DNA of 64,000 nt from Actinophytocola sp035995025 (GTDB taxonomy: Bacteria > Actinomycetota > Actinomycetes > Mycobacteriales > Pseudonocardiaceae). The stretch lies in contig DASYKY010000014.1 in the NCBI GenBank assembly GCA_035995025.1, forward strand, positions 18,318-82,317. Direction: 5' to 3'. A program made the position numbers and the translations under genes. Positions 23,892 to 32,157 of the stretch are shown one piece after another; positions within the stretch are counted from its first letter, which is position 1, and every line of letters begins with the position of its first letter. Below the pieces are notes generated by a model. That model was not told the origin of the DNA and did not search any database. It worked only from the letters and a program-made list of their open reading frames with translations.

Positions 23892-24770
23892 GTGCCACCG
23901 ATGCGAACCGGTGTCTCCAGCCTCCACGAGGCACGCCTCACCCTCGGCAAGCGGCTCCGCGAGCTGCGCCGCCAGGCAGGCCTGAGCGGTCGCGAGCTCG
24001 CGGAGTCGCTGCGCTGGCCGCCGTCGAAGGTGTCCAAGCTGGAGAACGGCCGCCAGTCGCCGACCGACGACGACATCCGCGAGTGGGCCAGGGCGACCGA
24101 GCGCGAGGGGGAGACCGACGGCCTGCTCGCCTCGCTGCACACGCTGGCCGTGCAGAACGTCGAGTGGCAGCGGCAGCTGCGCGGCGGGCTGCGGGCGCAC
24201 CAGAACGAGCTCGCCGCGCTCGACGAGAGCACCCGGCTGTTCCGCGCGTTCGAGAGCACCTACGTGCCGGGCCTGCTGCAGACCGCCGAGTACGCGCGGG
24301 CCCGCTTCGCGCAGAGCGAGTCGGTGCTGCGGCTGCGCGGGGACATGGACGAGGTGGTGCAGATCCGGCTGCGCCGCCAGGAGATCCTGTACCGGCAGGA
24401 CAAGCGGTTCCACTTCGTGCTCACCGAGGCGGCGCTGCGCTACCGGCTCTGCCCGCCCGAGGTGATGCTGGGCCAGCTCGACCGGCTGATCTCCCTGTCC
24501 GGCCTGCCGAACGTGAAGTTCGGCATCGTCGGCTTCGCGGCCCCGTACGCGGTCGCGCCCGCGCACGGCTTCTGGCTGCTCGACGACGACCGCGTGATGG
24601 TCGAGACGTACTCCGCGGAGCTGAACCTAGCCGGGCCGCAGGAGATCGCGTTGTACCGGACGATCTTCGACGCGATGGCCGCGGCCGCGAGCTACGGCCG
24701 CCAGGCCCGCGAGATCATCAAGAACGTGATCGACGACTGTCCGGCGGACACCTTGCCGGACGGGCAATAG
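23892..24770 (+). CDS. XRE-family regulator with DUF5753 domain
   Basis: About 292 residues. An N-terminal Cro/C1 helix-turn-helix (about 17-75; LGKRLRELRRQAGLSGRELA, WPPSKVSKLENGRQSPTDDD) is followed by a DUF5753 ligand- or partner-type domain (about 105-280; FRAFESTYVPGLLQTAEYAR, LTEAALRYRLCPPEVMLGQL). This architecture is very common in actinomycetes, often beside small DUF397-like partners; here the neighbours at 23507 and 24859 are different small proteins. GTG 23892 or ATG 23901 could be the start. A hairpin terminator follows its stop. Confidence 0.85.
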   Translation: MPPMRTGVSSLHEARLTLGKRLRELRRQAGLSGRELAESLRWPPSKVSKLENGRQSPTDDDIREWARATEREGETDGLLASLHTLAVQNVEWQRQLRGGLRAHQNELAALDESTRLFRAFESTYVPGLLQTAEYARARFAQSESVLRLRGDMDEVVQIRLRRQEILYRQDKRFHFVLTEAALRYRLCPPEVMLGQLDRLISLSGLPNVKFGIVGFAAPYAVAPAHGFWLLDDDRVMVETYSAELNLAGPQEIALYRTIFDAMAAAASYGRQAREIIKNVIDDCPADTLPDGQ

Positions 24771-24771
24771 A

Positions 24772-24799
24772 CCACCGCCGTTAGACCGAACCGGTGGTG
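24772..24799 (+). terminator. Terminator-like hairpin after the XRE gene
   Basis: ACCACCG and CGGTGGT form a 7-bp stem with a 14-base loop, two bases after the stop at 24770. Confidence 0.5.
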
Positions 24800-24858
24800 T
24801 GGAGAAATACCTCGAAATTTTCTGTCGTGCCTGGTCGGAGCGGTCCTACCGTTCGGTC

Positions 24859-25143
24859 ATGGCCCGGGCATTGATCCTTGTTCGACTGAAACCCCGGCAG
24901 CCGGACGGGTCGATGATCGGCGAGAGCCGGCGGACGTGCCATCTCGTGCCGCTGCCGGATGCCGACGCGATGCCGCGGCACCTCACCGCGTACTGCGGCC
25001 TGCGCATCGCGCCCGGGTCGGGGGAGGTGCTGCACGGGCCGTGCGGCATGCCGTGCGAGGCGTGCCTGGCGCGCTCGCCGGTCGTGGAGTTCGACATGCT
25101 CCGGCAGTTCCGCCCCCGGCTCGGCCGCCCGGCCGACCGCTGA
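24859..25143 (+). CDS. Small Cys-containing hypothetical protein
   Basis: 94 residues. The segment AYCGLRI, followed later by CGMPCEACL, gives three closely spaced Cys plus one earlier, reminiscent of a metal-binding knuckle. Similar small proteins often sit beside XRE/DUF5753 regulators in actinomycetes. ATG 24859 follows GGTC rather than a good Shine-Dalgarno; a start at 24799 would add a leader of unlike composition. The function is unknown. Confidence 0.55.
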   Translation: MARALILVRLKPRQPDGSMIGESRRTCHLVPLPDADAMPRHLTAYCGLRIAPGSGEVLHGPCGMPCEACLARSPVVEFDMLRQFRPRLGRPADR

Positions 25144-25145
25144 GG

Positions 25146-25802
25146 TCAGCCCGTCACCAGGGCGTAGGCGAACCCGTCGTAGCCCTTGGCGCCCACCGTC
25201 TGGATCATCGTCGCGTCCACGGACGGCTCGGCGGCGAGCAGGTCGGCCAGCGCGCGGGTGCCGACGACCGCCGGGTCGCTGTTGTCCGGGTCGGCAACCC
25301 GGCCGCCGCGCACCACGTTGTCCACGATGATCACGCTGCCGGGGCGGGTCAGCCGCAGCGCCCAGCGGAAGTAGGCCGGGTTGTTGGGCTTGTCGGCGTC
25401 GATGAACACCAGGTCGAACGGGCCGTCGAGGGTCGGCAGCGTGTCCAGCGCGGCGCCGACGCGTACCTCGGCCCGGTCGGCGAGCCCGGCCCGGGCGAGG
25501 TTGGCGCGGGCCACCTCGGCGTGCTTCGCCTCGTATTCGAGCGTGACCAGGCCGCCGTCCGGCGGCAGCGCGCGGGCCAGCCAGATCGTGCTGTAGCCGC
25601 CGAGCGTGCCGATCTCCAGGATCCGGCGGGCGCCGCGCGTGCGGGCGATCAGGTGCAGCAGCTTGCCCTGGTTGGGCGACACCGCGATCTGCGGCAGCCC
25701 GGCCGCGTCACTGGCCGCCAGCGCGGCGTCCAGCACCGCGTCGTCACCGACCAGCAGGCCGGAGTAGTACCCGTCGACGGCGTCCCACAGCTCCTGAGTC
25801 AT
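25146..25802 (-). CDS. Class I SAM-dependent O-methyltransferase (CCoAOMT-like)
   Basis: 218 residues of the cation-dependent caffeoyl-CoA O-methyltransferase family: SPNQGKLLHLIARTRGARRI, LEIGTLGGYSTIWLARAL (SAM motif I), DLVFIDADKPNNPAYFRWAL with metal-binding Asp, and IIVDNVVRGG. It methylates hydroxyls, usually vicinal diols or carboxylates, using Mg2+. It could tailor the azoxy-type product (related metabolites carry methyl ether or ester groups), but it lies beyond the regulators and may be unrelated. Confidence 0.9.
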   Translation of the reverse strand: MTQELWDAVDGYYSGLLVGDDAVLDAALAASDAAGLPQIAVSPNQGKLLHLIARTRGARRILEIGTLGGYSTIWLARALPPDGGLVTLEYEAKHAEVARANLARAGLADRAEVRVGAALDTLPTLDGPFDLVFIDADKPNNPAYFRWALRLTRPGSVIIVDNVVRGGRVADPDNSDPAVVGTRALADLLAAEPSVDATMIQTVGAKGYDGFAYALVTG

Positions 25803-25967
25803 GCGCCCATTCCTACCCGTCGCGGGGGACCCGTGCCGCTCCGTTCGCCGCAGCTCGAAGTCCGTTCGTCGATCGACCGGCGGCCGGCCCGCGGCGACGT
25901 GGCGAACGTCACGCGGACCGGCCGGGGGCCGGCGTCAGGTAAGCATCAGGGAGGGGCCGGGCGACGG

Positions 25968-26420
25968 TCAGCTGCCGGCCGGCTCGAGGACGAAGACCGG
26001 GATCTGCCGGTCGGTGCGCTGCTGGTAGTCGGCGTAGTCCGGGAAGGCGTCCACGGCGGTCTCCCACCACTTGGCCTTCTCGTCGCCGGTGACCTCGCGC
26101 GCGACCATCTCCTGCTTGACCGGGCCGTCCTGCAGCTCGACGCGCGGGTTGGCCTTCACGTTGTAGTACCAGACCGGGTGGCGGGGCGCGCCGCCCAGCG
26201 ACGCCACGATCGCGTACCGGCCCTCGTTCTCCACCCGCATGAGCGGGATCTTGCGCAGCTTGCCGGACTTCGCGCCGACGGTCGTCAGGACGATCACCGG
26301 CATGCCGCGCATCGTGTTGCCCTCGGCGCCGTTGGAGGCCTCGAACTCGGCGACCTGGCTGCGGGCCCGCTCGGACGGGCTCGGCTCGTACTCTCCCTGC
26401 AGTGGCATGTCGGTGCTCAA
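25968..26420 (-). CDS. Deazaflavin (F420)-dependent nitroreductase-family protein
   Basis: 150 residues of the DDN split-barrel family. The signature TTVGAKSGKLRKIPLMRVEN is followed by GGAPRHPVWYYNVKANPRVE, the usual F420-contact region. It likely reduces small substrates with F420H2 and suggests an F420-producing host. Single gene between the methyltransferase and the GH5 gene on the same strand. Confidence 0.9.
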   Translation of the reverse strand: MSTDMPLQGEYEPSPSERARSQVAEFEASNGAEGNTMRGMPVIVLTTVGAKSGKLRKIPLMRVENEGRYAIVASLGGAPRHPVWYYNVKANPRVELQDGPVKQEMVAREVTGDEKAKWWETAVDAFPDYADYQQRTDRQIPVFVLEPAGS

Positions 26421-26451
26421 CGCCGGGCGGCCACGAAGTGTTCCCCGGACG

Positions 26452-27456
26452 TCACCGGATCCGGTCGCGCACCCACTCGCCCGCGGGCTTGAGCCGCTCC
26501 GGGGTCGTGAACGGGCCGGACGGGCAGGTGCCCTGCTCGAACACCGCGCCGGTCCGCGCGTCGTCGGAGAAGTTCCAGTTCGTCCAGCTGATCTGCCTGG
26601 CCGCCATCAGGTCCAGGTAGCGCTGGGCCTGCGCGAAGTCGTCCGGGCCGTCGCCGGTGTAGGTCTGGGTGCCGAACTCGGTCACGAACATCGGCAGCCG
26701 GTCCGCCGCGCGGGAGAGCGCGTCCAGGTACTCCTGGCCGTGCGACGCCGCGTAGAAGTGGAACGTGTAGAGGATGTTCCCGGCGTTCACCGGATCACCG
26801 ACCACTTCGGACTCGTCCGCGCCGTCGGAGACGCCCAGCGAGGACCACGCCCGGGTGCCGACGATCACCGGTGTCTCCGGGTCGACCGCGCGGATCACCG
26901 GGATCAGCTCCTCGGCATAGCTCTTGATCCGCGACCACGGCACGCCGTTCGGCTCGTTCGCGATCTCGTACAGCAGGTTGGTGTTCCCGTTGTGCCGCCG
27001 CGCGATCTCGGTGAAGAACGTCTTCGCGCGCTCGAGGTTGTAGTACGGGTCGCCCGGATCGAGCATGTGCCAGTCGACGAGTGCGTACATGCCGCGCTCG
27101 GTGACCTCGTCGATGATCGAGCTGACCCGGTCGGTGAAGCCCTCGGGGTCGGTCTCGTAGCCGTCCTCCTGGACGTACATCGAGATGCGCAGGATGTCCG
27201 CGCCCCAGTCGCCGGCCAGCGCGTCCAGCGAGGCGTCGTTGACGCACTGGGCGTACCACTGCAGTCCGTGCGTGCTCATCCCGCGCAGCTGCACGGCCGT
27301 GCTGTTCTCGTTGCAGAGCTTCACGCCGCAGACATGCAGCTGTCCGTTGGCCTGCAAGGGAGTCAGCGTCGCCGCGTCGGTCGGCGTGGCGGCGGGCGCG
27401 GCGATCAGGAACGGCGCCAGCAGGGCGAGCACGAGCAACAGCGCGCGTCGGGACAC
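26452..27456 (-). CDS. Secreted glycoside hydrolase family 5 endoglucanase
   Basis: 334 residues with a signal peptide (MSRRALLLVLALLAPFLIA, cut near AAPA). The GH5 barrel includes ILRISMYV, the acid/base Glu in YEIANEPNG (about 168), FHFYAASHG and the nucleophile Glu in MFVTEFGTQ (about 260). This is a retaining beta-1,4-glucanase type; it carries no cellulose-binding module. Two Cys near residues 43 and 48 may form a disulfide. It lies 77 bases after the GH16 gene and on the same strand, so the pair probably work together on beta-glucans outside the cell. Confidence 0.92.
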   Translation of the reverse strand: MSRRALLLVLALLAPFLIAAPAATPTDAATLTPLQANGQLHVCGVKLCNENSTAVQLRGMSTHGLQWYAQCVNDASLDALAGDWGADILRISMYVQEDGYETDPEGFTDRVSSIIDEVTERGMYALVDWHMLDPGDPYYNLERAKTFFTEIARRHNGNTNLLYEIANEPNGVPWSRIKSYAEELIPVIRAVDPETPVIVGTRAWSSLGVSDGADESEVVGDPVNAGNILYTFHFYAASHGQEYLDALSRAADRLPMFVTEFGTQTYTGDGPDDFAQAQRYLDLMAARQISWTNWNFSDDARTGAVFEQGTCPSGPFTTPERLKPAGEWVRDRIR

Positions 27457-27533
27457 GGCGATCTCCTCCCGGACCGGCGGCTCCGCTGGTCAGACGCGCG
27501 GCCTGACCGGCGTAGCCGTGGGGACCGAAGCCG

Positions 27534-28367
27534 TCAGGCGGTCACCCGGACGTAGTCGACGACCATGGTGTTCGGGAACGGGGTGCCGCCGTCGGGGTCG
27601 CCCGGCCAGTAGCCGCCGACCGCGAGGTTGAGGATCATGAAGAACGGGTGGTCGAACACCCACTGGTTGCCGTTCAGGTCACCAGGGGTGCGCGTCTGGT
27701 AGGCGTTGCCGTCCACCGACCACGTGATCGAGTTCGGCGACCAGTCGACGGCGAACGTGTGGAAGTCGTCGGCGAACACGGGACCGCCGTACGGCGCGCC
27801 GATCCCGCCCGCGCCCGAGTAGCCGGGACCGTGGATCGTGCCGTGCACTGTGGACGGTTCGAAGCCGACATTCTCCATCACGTCGATCTCGCCGCACTGC
27901 GGCCAGCCCGCGCCGCCGATGTTGTCGCCGAGCATCCAGAACGCCGGCCACATGCCCTGCCCGCGGGACATCTTGATGCGGGCCTCGTAGTGGCCGTAGG
28001 TCTGGGTGAACCTGCCGGACGTGTTGAGCCGGGCGGAGGTGTACTCGCAGGTGCCGTACCAGCACTGGTAGTTCGCGGGGTTCTCCCGGCGGGCGGTGAT
28101 CACGAGGTTGCCCTGGCCGTCGAGGGAGGCGTTGCCGGGGGACGTCGTGTAGTACTGCCGTTCGTGGTTGTTGACGTTGTCACCGGTCTCGAGCACCCAC
28201 TTCGACCCGTCCGGCCCGGCGCCCGACGGCCCGTCGAAGTTGTCCTCGAAGACAACGGCCTGCGCGTCGACCGGCCCCTCGTCGGCCGGCGTCTGGGCCA
28301 CGGCGGCAGGCGCCACGACAATGGTGACGAGAGCGGCGACCAGCAGGGAGATGCGTGCGGACATCAT
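27534..28367 (-). CDS. Secreted glycoside hydrolase family 16 beta-glucanase
   Basis: 277 residues, signal peptide at 1-24 (ISLLVAALVTIVVAPAAVA). The GH16 catalytic motif ExDxxE is seen in CGEIDVMENVG (E160, D162, E165). Other family segments are QTYGHYEARIKMSRGQGMWP and TFAVDWSPNSITWSVDG. It probably hydrolyses beta-1,3- or mixed-linkage glucans. ATG 28367 has GGAGA at good spacing; the next codon is also ATG. A palindrome like the DasR-responsive element lies about 60 bases upstream, suggesting control by amino-sugar sensing. Confidence 0.93.
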   Translation of the reverse strand: MMSARISLLVAALVTIVVAPAAVAQTPADEGPVDAQAVVFEDNFDGPSGAGPDGSKWVLETGDNVNNHERQYYTTSPGNASLDGQGNLVITARRENPANYQCWYGTCEYTSARLNTSGRFTQTYGHYEARIKMSRGQGMWPAFWMLGDNIGGAGWPQCGEIDVMENVGFEPSTVHGTIHGPGYSGAGGIGAPYGGPVFADDFHTFAVDWSPNSITWSVDGNAYQTRTPGDLNGNQWVFDHPFFMILNLAVGGYWPGDPDGGTPFPNTMVVDYVRVTA

Positions 28368-28426
28368 TGTCGGCTCTCCTTCGTTCCAGGAGCGGAAACA
28401 TATGTTGCGCGCGCCAACAAAGCATG

Positions 28427-28442
28427 ACCGGTCTAGACCATT
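28427..28442. promoter_or_regulatory. DasR-responsive-element-like palindrome
   Basis: On the minus strand AATGGTCTAGACCGGT matches the known dre consensus (A-C/G-TGGTCTAGACCA-C/G-T) at all core positions, with the perfect palindrome GGTCTAGACC at 28430-28439. It lies about 60 bases upstream of the GH16 start. Confidence 0.65.
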
Positions 28443-28572
28443 CATGCAACCCGACGATCGGCGGGTTGTGCTCCCGGGTCAGCCCCGGGTCTTCGTGATG
28501 TCCTCGACCACCGCGCAGGCCGAGCCCACCGGGTCAGCCGCGTTCGCGTGAGGGCACGACTCGTTCGTCCTC

Positions 28573-29068
28573 ATGGTCGACCGCGACGGCGACACCGACC
28601 TGCGCCGCTTCGCCGAGGAGGTGGCGCCGGCGGTGCGCGACTGGTCGCGCAGGAGCGGTCCCACGAGTGCTTGCTACCAGCGGAACCCCCGCTGCCGGAG
28701 GTGTCCTCAGTGGACGTCGAAGGGCTGTGGGACGAGTCCCGCCGCCCGTCCGGGCCGGCGGCCGACCCGGACGCCGGGTACACCGAGCGCCGGGTACACC
28801 GAGCGCGGCCGGATGACCGGGCGGAACCTCGTCGAGATCCATGACCACCTGCGCGGCGAGCTGGAACGGGTGCGCTCGCTGGTCCGCCAGGTCGAGGACG
28901 CGTCGTTCTTCCCTCAAGTGCGCCGCGCTTGTGGCCACCGTGAGTGACCCCAAGGGCATCACGGAGCTGGGCGACGCGGTGGACCTGCTCACCGGCACGC
29001 TCCGGTCCCATCTGTCCTATGAGGAGCGTGAGCTGGTGGAGCCCCTGGCCCGGCTCGGCATCGGCTGA
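28573..29068 (+). pseudogene. Broken hemerythrin (HHE)-domain gene and decayed upstream piece
   Basis: From 28813 the N-terminal HHE helix reads MTGRNLVEIHDHLRGELERV. The matching C-terminal helix (GDAVDLLTGTLRSHLSYEER, ELVEPLARLG) is in another frame from about 28920 to the stop at 29068. One indel around 28910-28925 separates them. Upstream (28573-28810) a stretch similar in composition carries a 16-bp tandem duplication that shifts frame again. Hemerythrin-like proteins bind a non-heme diiron centre through His and Glu residues. A sequencing error could explain a single shift but hardly both. Confidence 0.6.
28772..28803 (+). repeat. 16-bp tandem duplication
   Basis: CGCCGGGTACACCGAG is present twice back to back (28772-28787, 28788-28803). 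Its length shifts the reading frame; removing one copy joins the upstream frame to the hemerythrin frame. Confidence 0.8.
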
Positions 29069-29087
29069 ACCGGGCCGCGGGGCGGGA

Positions 29088-29133
29088 AACTTGAGCCGCG
29101 TCGTGGCCCCCTGGCGCGACGGTGCCTCAAGTT
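29088..29133. other. Long inverted repeat between the hemerythrin remnant and the GGDEF gene
   Basis: AACTTGAG (29088-29095) pairs with CTCAAGTT (29126-29133), and an inner CGTCG/CGACG pair (29099-29103, 29117-29121) extends the stem. It is about 20 bases after the hemerythrin stop. It may be a terminator of that gene or part of a structured leader; no U tract follows. Confidence 0.5.
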
Positions 29134-29177
29134 ACGGCGGATACGAGCGGACTCAGCGCCAGTCGGCCGGTCGGCCG

Positions 29178-29225
29178 GTGCGCCAGTCGGCGGGACGTCC
29201 GGTGCGCCAGTCGGCGGGACGTCCG
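29178..29225 (+). repeat. 24-bp tandem repeat upstream of the GGDEF gene
   Basis: Two perfect units beginning GTGCGCCAGTCGGCGGGACG occupy 29178-29201 and 29202-29225, with a degenerate third copy at about 29157-29177. The 285-base gap before 29353 otherwise shows no gene. Confidence 0.8.
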
Positions 29226-29352
29226 GTTGTCTTGTTCTGTGCGGACATGACTCACTTCTCCTTGGGAACCTGCACGCCGGTCACTCTTTTGGAGGCACGA
29301 CAGTGGGTGGCCGGGCCATTACAGTTGGGGACCTCCGTTGGAAGGACACGGT

Positions 29353-30759
29353 GTGCACGGTGCGGACGACTCCGACCCCGTGCGGGGGTGGCAGCGGCTT
29401 TCACCACACCGCTGGCGTTTGTGGTCTCTCTCGCGTCCCGTCGTGTTGTACATCCTTGCCGTCGAGGTTGCGGCGCTGGCAACCGTAGCGGGCACGATAA
29501 CTCTTGCTCCGGTCGATCGCGAGGACTGGATCTACTTCGCGCTGCTGGCCGCCGCGGCCGTCGCGCACCTCGAGGCGTCCAGTGGTATCGAGCGCATCCG
29601 CGAGGTCTCGTCGGAGGGTTCGCCGCACAACCACCTGCAGTCGGTGTGGTTCTTCGCGGGCGTCCTGCTGCTGCCGCCGCCGCTCATCGCCGCGCTGCTC
29701 GCAGTCAGTTACACGCACTCGTGGGCGCGGGTGTACCGGCGCCGCGCGGTGTTGCACCGCAAGGTGTTCTCAATCGCCACGGTCGTGCTCGCCTGCGCGG
29801 CCGCCTACGCCGTGCTGGCCGCGATCTACCCCGACCCCACCCAGCCGTTCGCCACGTCCCTGAACGGCCCGCTCGGGCTCGCCGCGGTGGCCGCCGCGGG
29901 CGCGCTGTACCGGCTCGTGAACTACGGGCTGGTGGTGCTCGTCATCCTCGCCACGAACCCGGATCGCCCGGCGCGCAACGCTTTGGGCCACGCGAGCGAC
30001 CAGCTGATGATCGCCGGCGCGGTCGGCCTGGCGACCGGTTTCGCGGTGGTGCTGACCACCCGGCCGTGGTGGACGCCACTGTTGGTCATCACCGTGCTGG
30101 CGCTGCACACCGGGTTGCTGCTGCCGCAGTTCCGCGACGCGAGCCGCATGGACGCGAAGACGGGCCTGTTCGACCCGACGTTCTGGGCGGAGCTCGCGTC
30201 CGACGAGCTGGACCGCGCGCGGCGCCTCAACGGCAGGCTCGGGGTTCTCTTGCTGGACCTGGATCTGTTCAAGCGCATCAACGACCGCCACGGACACCTG
30301 GCGGGTGACGCCGTGCTGCGCGCGGTGGCCGACACGATCAAGCACTCGGTGCGCGGCCACGACATGGTGGGCCGTTACGGCGGCGAGGAGTTCGCGGTGG
30401 TGCTGCCGGGGGTGGCCGTCGAGGACGTGGCCCAGACCGCGGACCGCATCCGCACGGCGATCGCCACCCTGACGGTGACGACGATCGACCTGGACGGCAA
30501 GGAACGCACGATCGGCGGCCTGACCGCGTCGGTGGGCGCCGCGGGCTTCCCGGAACACGGCGACGACCGGACGACACTGCTGCTGGCCGCCGACGCCGCC
30601 CTCTACGAGGCGAAGGCCGCGGGCCGCGACTGCACGCGCATCGCGGGCATGGCTGGGCCCCCGATGTTGCCGGGCGCCCAGCTACCGCAGGAACTTCCGC
30701 AGGAACTTCCGCAGCCACGCCCCCGGCAACTACCCACCGCCCGCCAGCCACAGGACTGA
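29353..30759 (+). CDS. Membrane-bound diguanylate cyclase (GGDEF)
   Basis: 468 residues. About six hydrophobic segments (residues ~30-265; VVLYILAVEVAALATVAGTI, WFFAGVLLLPPPLIAALLAV, PWWTPLLVITVLALHTGLLL) form a MASE-like sensor. The GGDEF domain (about 285-440) has an active-site RYGGEEFAVVL and an intact inhibitory RxxD site (RGHD) five residues before it, so it should make c-di-GMP with product feedback. The tail is Pro/Gln-rich with the repeat PQELPQELPQ. GTG 29353 fits the GGAAGGA upstream. The sensor resembles the second half of the MFS-GGDEF fusion encoded at 50238-53000. Confidence 0.9.
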   Translation: MHGADDSDPVRGWQRLSPHRWRLWSLSRPVVLYILAVEVAALATVAGTITLAPVDREDWIYFALLAAAAVAHLEASSGIERIREVSSEGSPHNHLQSVWFFAGVLLLPPPLIAALLAVSYTHSWARVYRRRAVLHRKVFSIATVVLACAAAYAVLAAIYPDPTQPFATSLNGPLGLAAVAAAGALYRLVNYGLVVLVILATNPDRPARNALGHASDQLMIAGAVGLATGFAVVLTTRPWWTPLLVITVLALHTGLLLPQFRDASRMDAKTGLFDPTFWAELASDELDRARRLNGRLGVLLLDLDLFKRINDRHGHLAGDAVLRAVADTIKHSVRGHDMVGRYGGEEFAVVLPGVAVEDVAQTADRIRTAIATLTVTTIDLDGKERTIGGLTASVGAAGFPEHGDDRTTLLLAADAALYEAKAAGRDCTRIAGMAGPPMLPGAQLPQELPQELPQPRPRQLPTARQPQD

Positions 30760-30845
30760 CGGGGAACGCGGGATCGGTTGCCTCGGCGGGGTCGGTTGGC
30801 TTGCCGCGCAAGGTGTTCTGCCGCGGCGGACAACCAGGACCAGAG

Positions 30846-31103
30846 CTAGCCGGCCAGACGTTCCTCGGGCGGTGCCTCGGCGTCGTCCGCGTCGGAGCCG
30901 AGTTCGTCTTCGAGGATCTCGTCGATCTGGCGGGACGCGCGGCGCAGCGCGCTGCGTGCGGCGACCATCAGCACGATCGCCACCACCAGGCCGACGGCGA
31001 GGACCTGGGCCCAGGCCCAGGGAGTGAGCAGGCCCGCCATACCGATTCCGGCGAGCACGGTGAGTGACGACACCTGCCGGAAGGCATGACGTTGTTTTCG
31101 CAT
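30846..31103 (-). CDS. Small two-span membrane protein with acidic tail
   Basis: 85 residues: basic N-terminus (MRKQRHAFRQ), two hydrophobic segments (SLTVLAGIGMAGLLTPWAWA and QVLAVGLVVAIVLMVAA), then a charged helix and a strongly acidic tail (EILEDELGSDADDAEAPPEE). AGGAACC before ATG 31103 supports the start. No family recognised. Convergent with the GGDEF gene. Confidence 0.65.
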   Translation of the reverse strand: MRKQRHAFRQVSSLTVLAGIGMAGLLTPWAWAQVLAVGLVVAIVLMVAARSALRRASRQIDEILEDELGSDADDAEAPPEERLAG

Positions 31104-31238
31104 GGTTCCTCGAAAGCTGCGTGGGGTCACGGGAAATGCGTGATCAGCCTGGCGGCTACTGGGAGTAGTCGTGACCATTGATGGGATCGCGGCATTCACA
31201 ATCCGTGTTACCCGTCCTGGGCATGCCACTCGAATGGC

Positions 31239-32147
31239 CTAGACCTGCGCTGCCACCACCCGTACGAGGTCGCGCAGCCAGCGCTGTGCGGGGTCGTCGT
31301 CGAGGCGTGGGTGCCACACCATCAGGTACGGCATCGTGTCGATCTCCGTTGGGGCGCCGACGATCCGCACCTTCGGGTCGTCCGCGACGCCGGCCAGCAG
31401 GCGCCGCGGCAGCGTGGCCACGAGCGGCGTGCCGGGCACGGCCAGCACGGCCGCCGAGTGGTACGGCACGGTCAGCGCGAACCGCCGCGGCCGGCCGAGA
31501 CCGGTCAGCGCGCGGTCGATCGCCGGCGTCTCGTCGTGCTGCACCTCCACCAGCACGTGCGCGGCGGACAAGAACTCGTCCAGCGTCAGCGCCGCCCGTC
31601 CGGCGAGCGGATGGTCGGCGGACAGCAGGCAGGCGAACCGCTCCTCGTAGAGCAGCTCGCTGCGCACCGACGGGCCGGGCGGGAAACCGTAGAACGTCAA
31701 GTCGACCAAGCCCCGCTCGACGTGCTCGACCGCGCCGGTGTCCCACGTGCCGAAATGCAGTGACGCGCCCGGCGCCTGTTCTTGCAACCGGCGGCACAGG
31801 CCCGGGGCGAACACGGCGGCGGCGTAGTCGGTGCCGGCGAGGCGAAACCGGTCGGTCGCCGTGGCGGGGTCGAAGCTCTCGCCGCCGAACAGGATCTCCA
31901 GCCGCGGCACGAGCTGGGTCAGCTCGTGCTGGATGCGCTCGGCCCGCGGCGTGAGACGGTAGCCGTCGCGGGTGCGCACCAGTAGCTCGTCGCCGAGCGT
32001 GTCGCGCAGCCGCTGCAGCGCCCGGCTGGTCGCCGGCTGGGACAGCCCGATGCGGTCGGCGGCCCGGGACACGTGCCGCTCCTCGAGCAGCACGGCCAGG
32101 GCCACCAGCAGGTTCAGGTCGACCCGCTGCAGCCGCGTGGTGCGCAT
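31239..32147 (-). CDS. LysR-family transcriptional regulator
   Basis: 302 residues. The N-terminal winged helix reads VDLNLLVALAVLLEERHVSR, AADRIGLSQPATSRALQRLR and ELLVRTRDGYRLTPRAE. The effector domain (about 90-300) is of the PBP2 type. ATG 32147 gives the normal family length; a GTG three codons upstream would also fit. It lies 10 bases after the SDR gene on the same strand, so it may be co-transcribed with and control that gene, although LysR genes are more often divergent from their targets. Confidence 0.92.
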   Translation of the reverse strand: MRTTRLQRVDLNLLVALAVLLEERHVSRAADRIGLSQPATSRALQRLRDTLGDELLVRTRDGYRLTPRAERIQHELTQLVPRLEILFGGESFDPATATDRFRLAGTDYAAAVFAPGLCRRLQEQAPGASLHFGTWDTGAVEHVERGLVDLTFYGFPPGPSVRSELLYEERFACLLSADHPLAGRAALTLDEFLSAAHVLVEVQHDETPAIDRALTGLGRPRRFALTVPYHSAAVLAVPGTPLVATLPRRLLAGVADDPKVRIVGAPTEIDTMPYLMVWHPRLDDDPAQRWLRDLVRVVAAQV

Positions 32148-32157
32148 GCGCGGCACG

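Noticed and set aside
25146..25802. O-methyltransferase counted as part of the azoxy-type cluster
   Set aside because: It is separated from the biosynthetic genes by regulators and unrelated XRE genes; related azoxy compounds do carry methyl groups, so it is noted only as a possibility.
29088..29133. A c-di-GMP riboswitch upstream of the GGDEF gene
   Set aside because: Only a simple nested stem is visible; I cannot find the conserved loops of known c-di-GMP classes, so it is listed only as an inverted repeat.
29157..29225. CRISPR array from the 24-bp repeats
   Set aside because: Units are directly tandem with no spacers and no cas genes are near.
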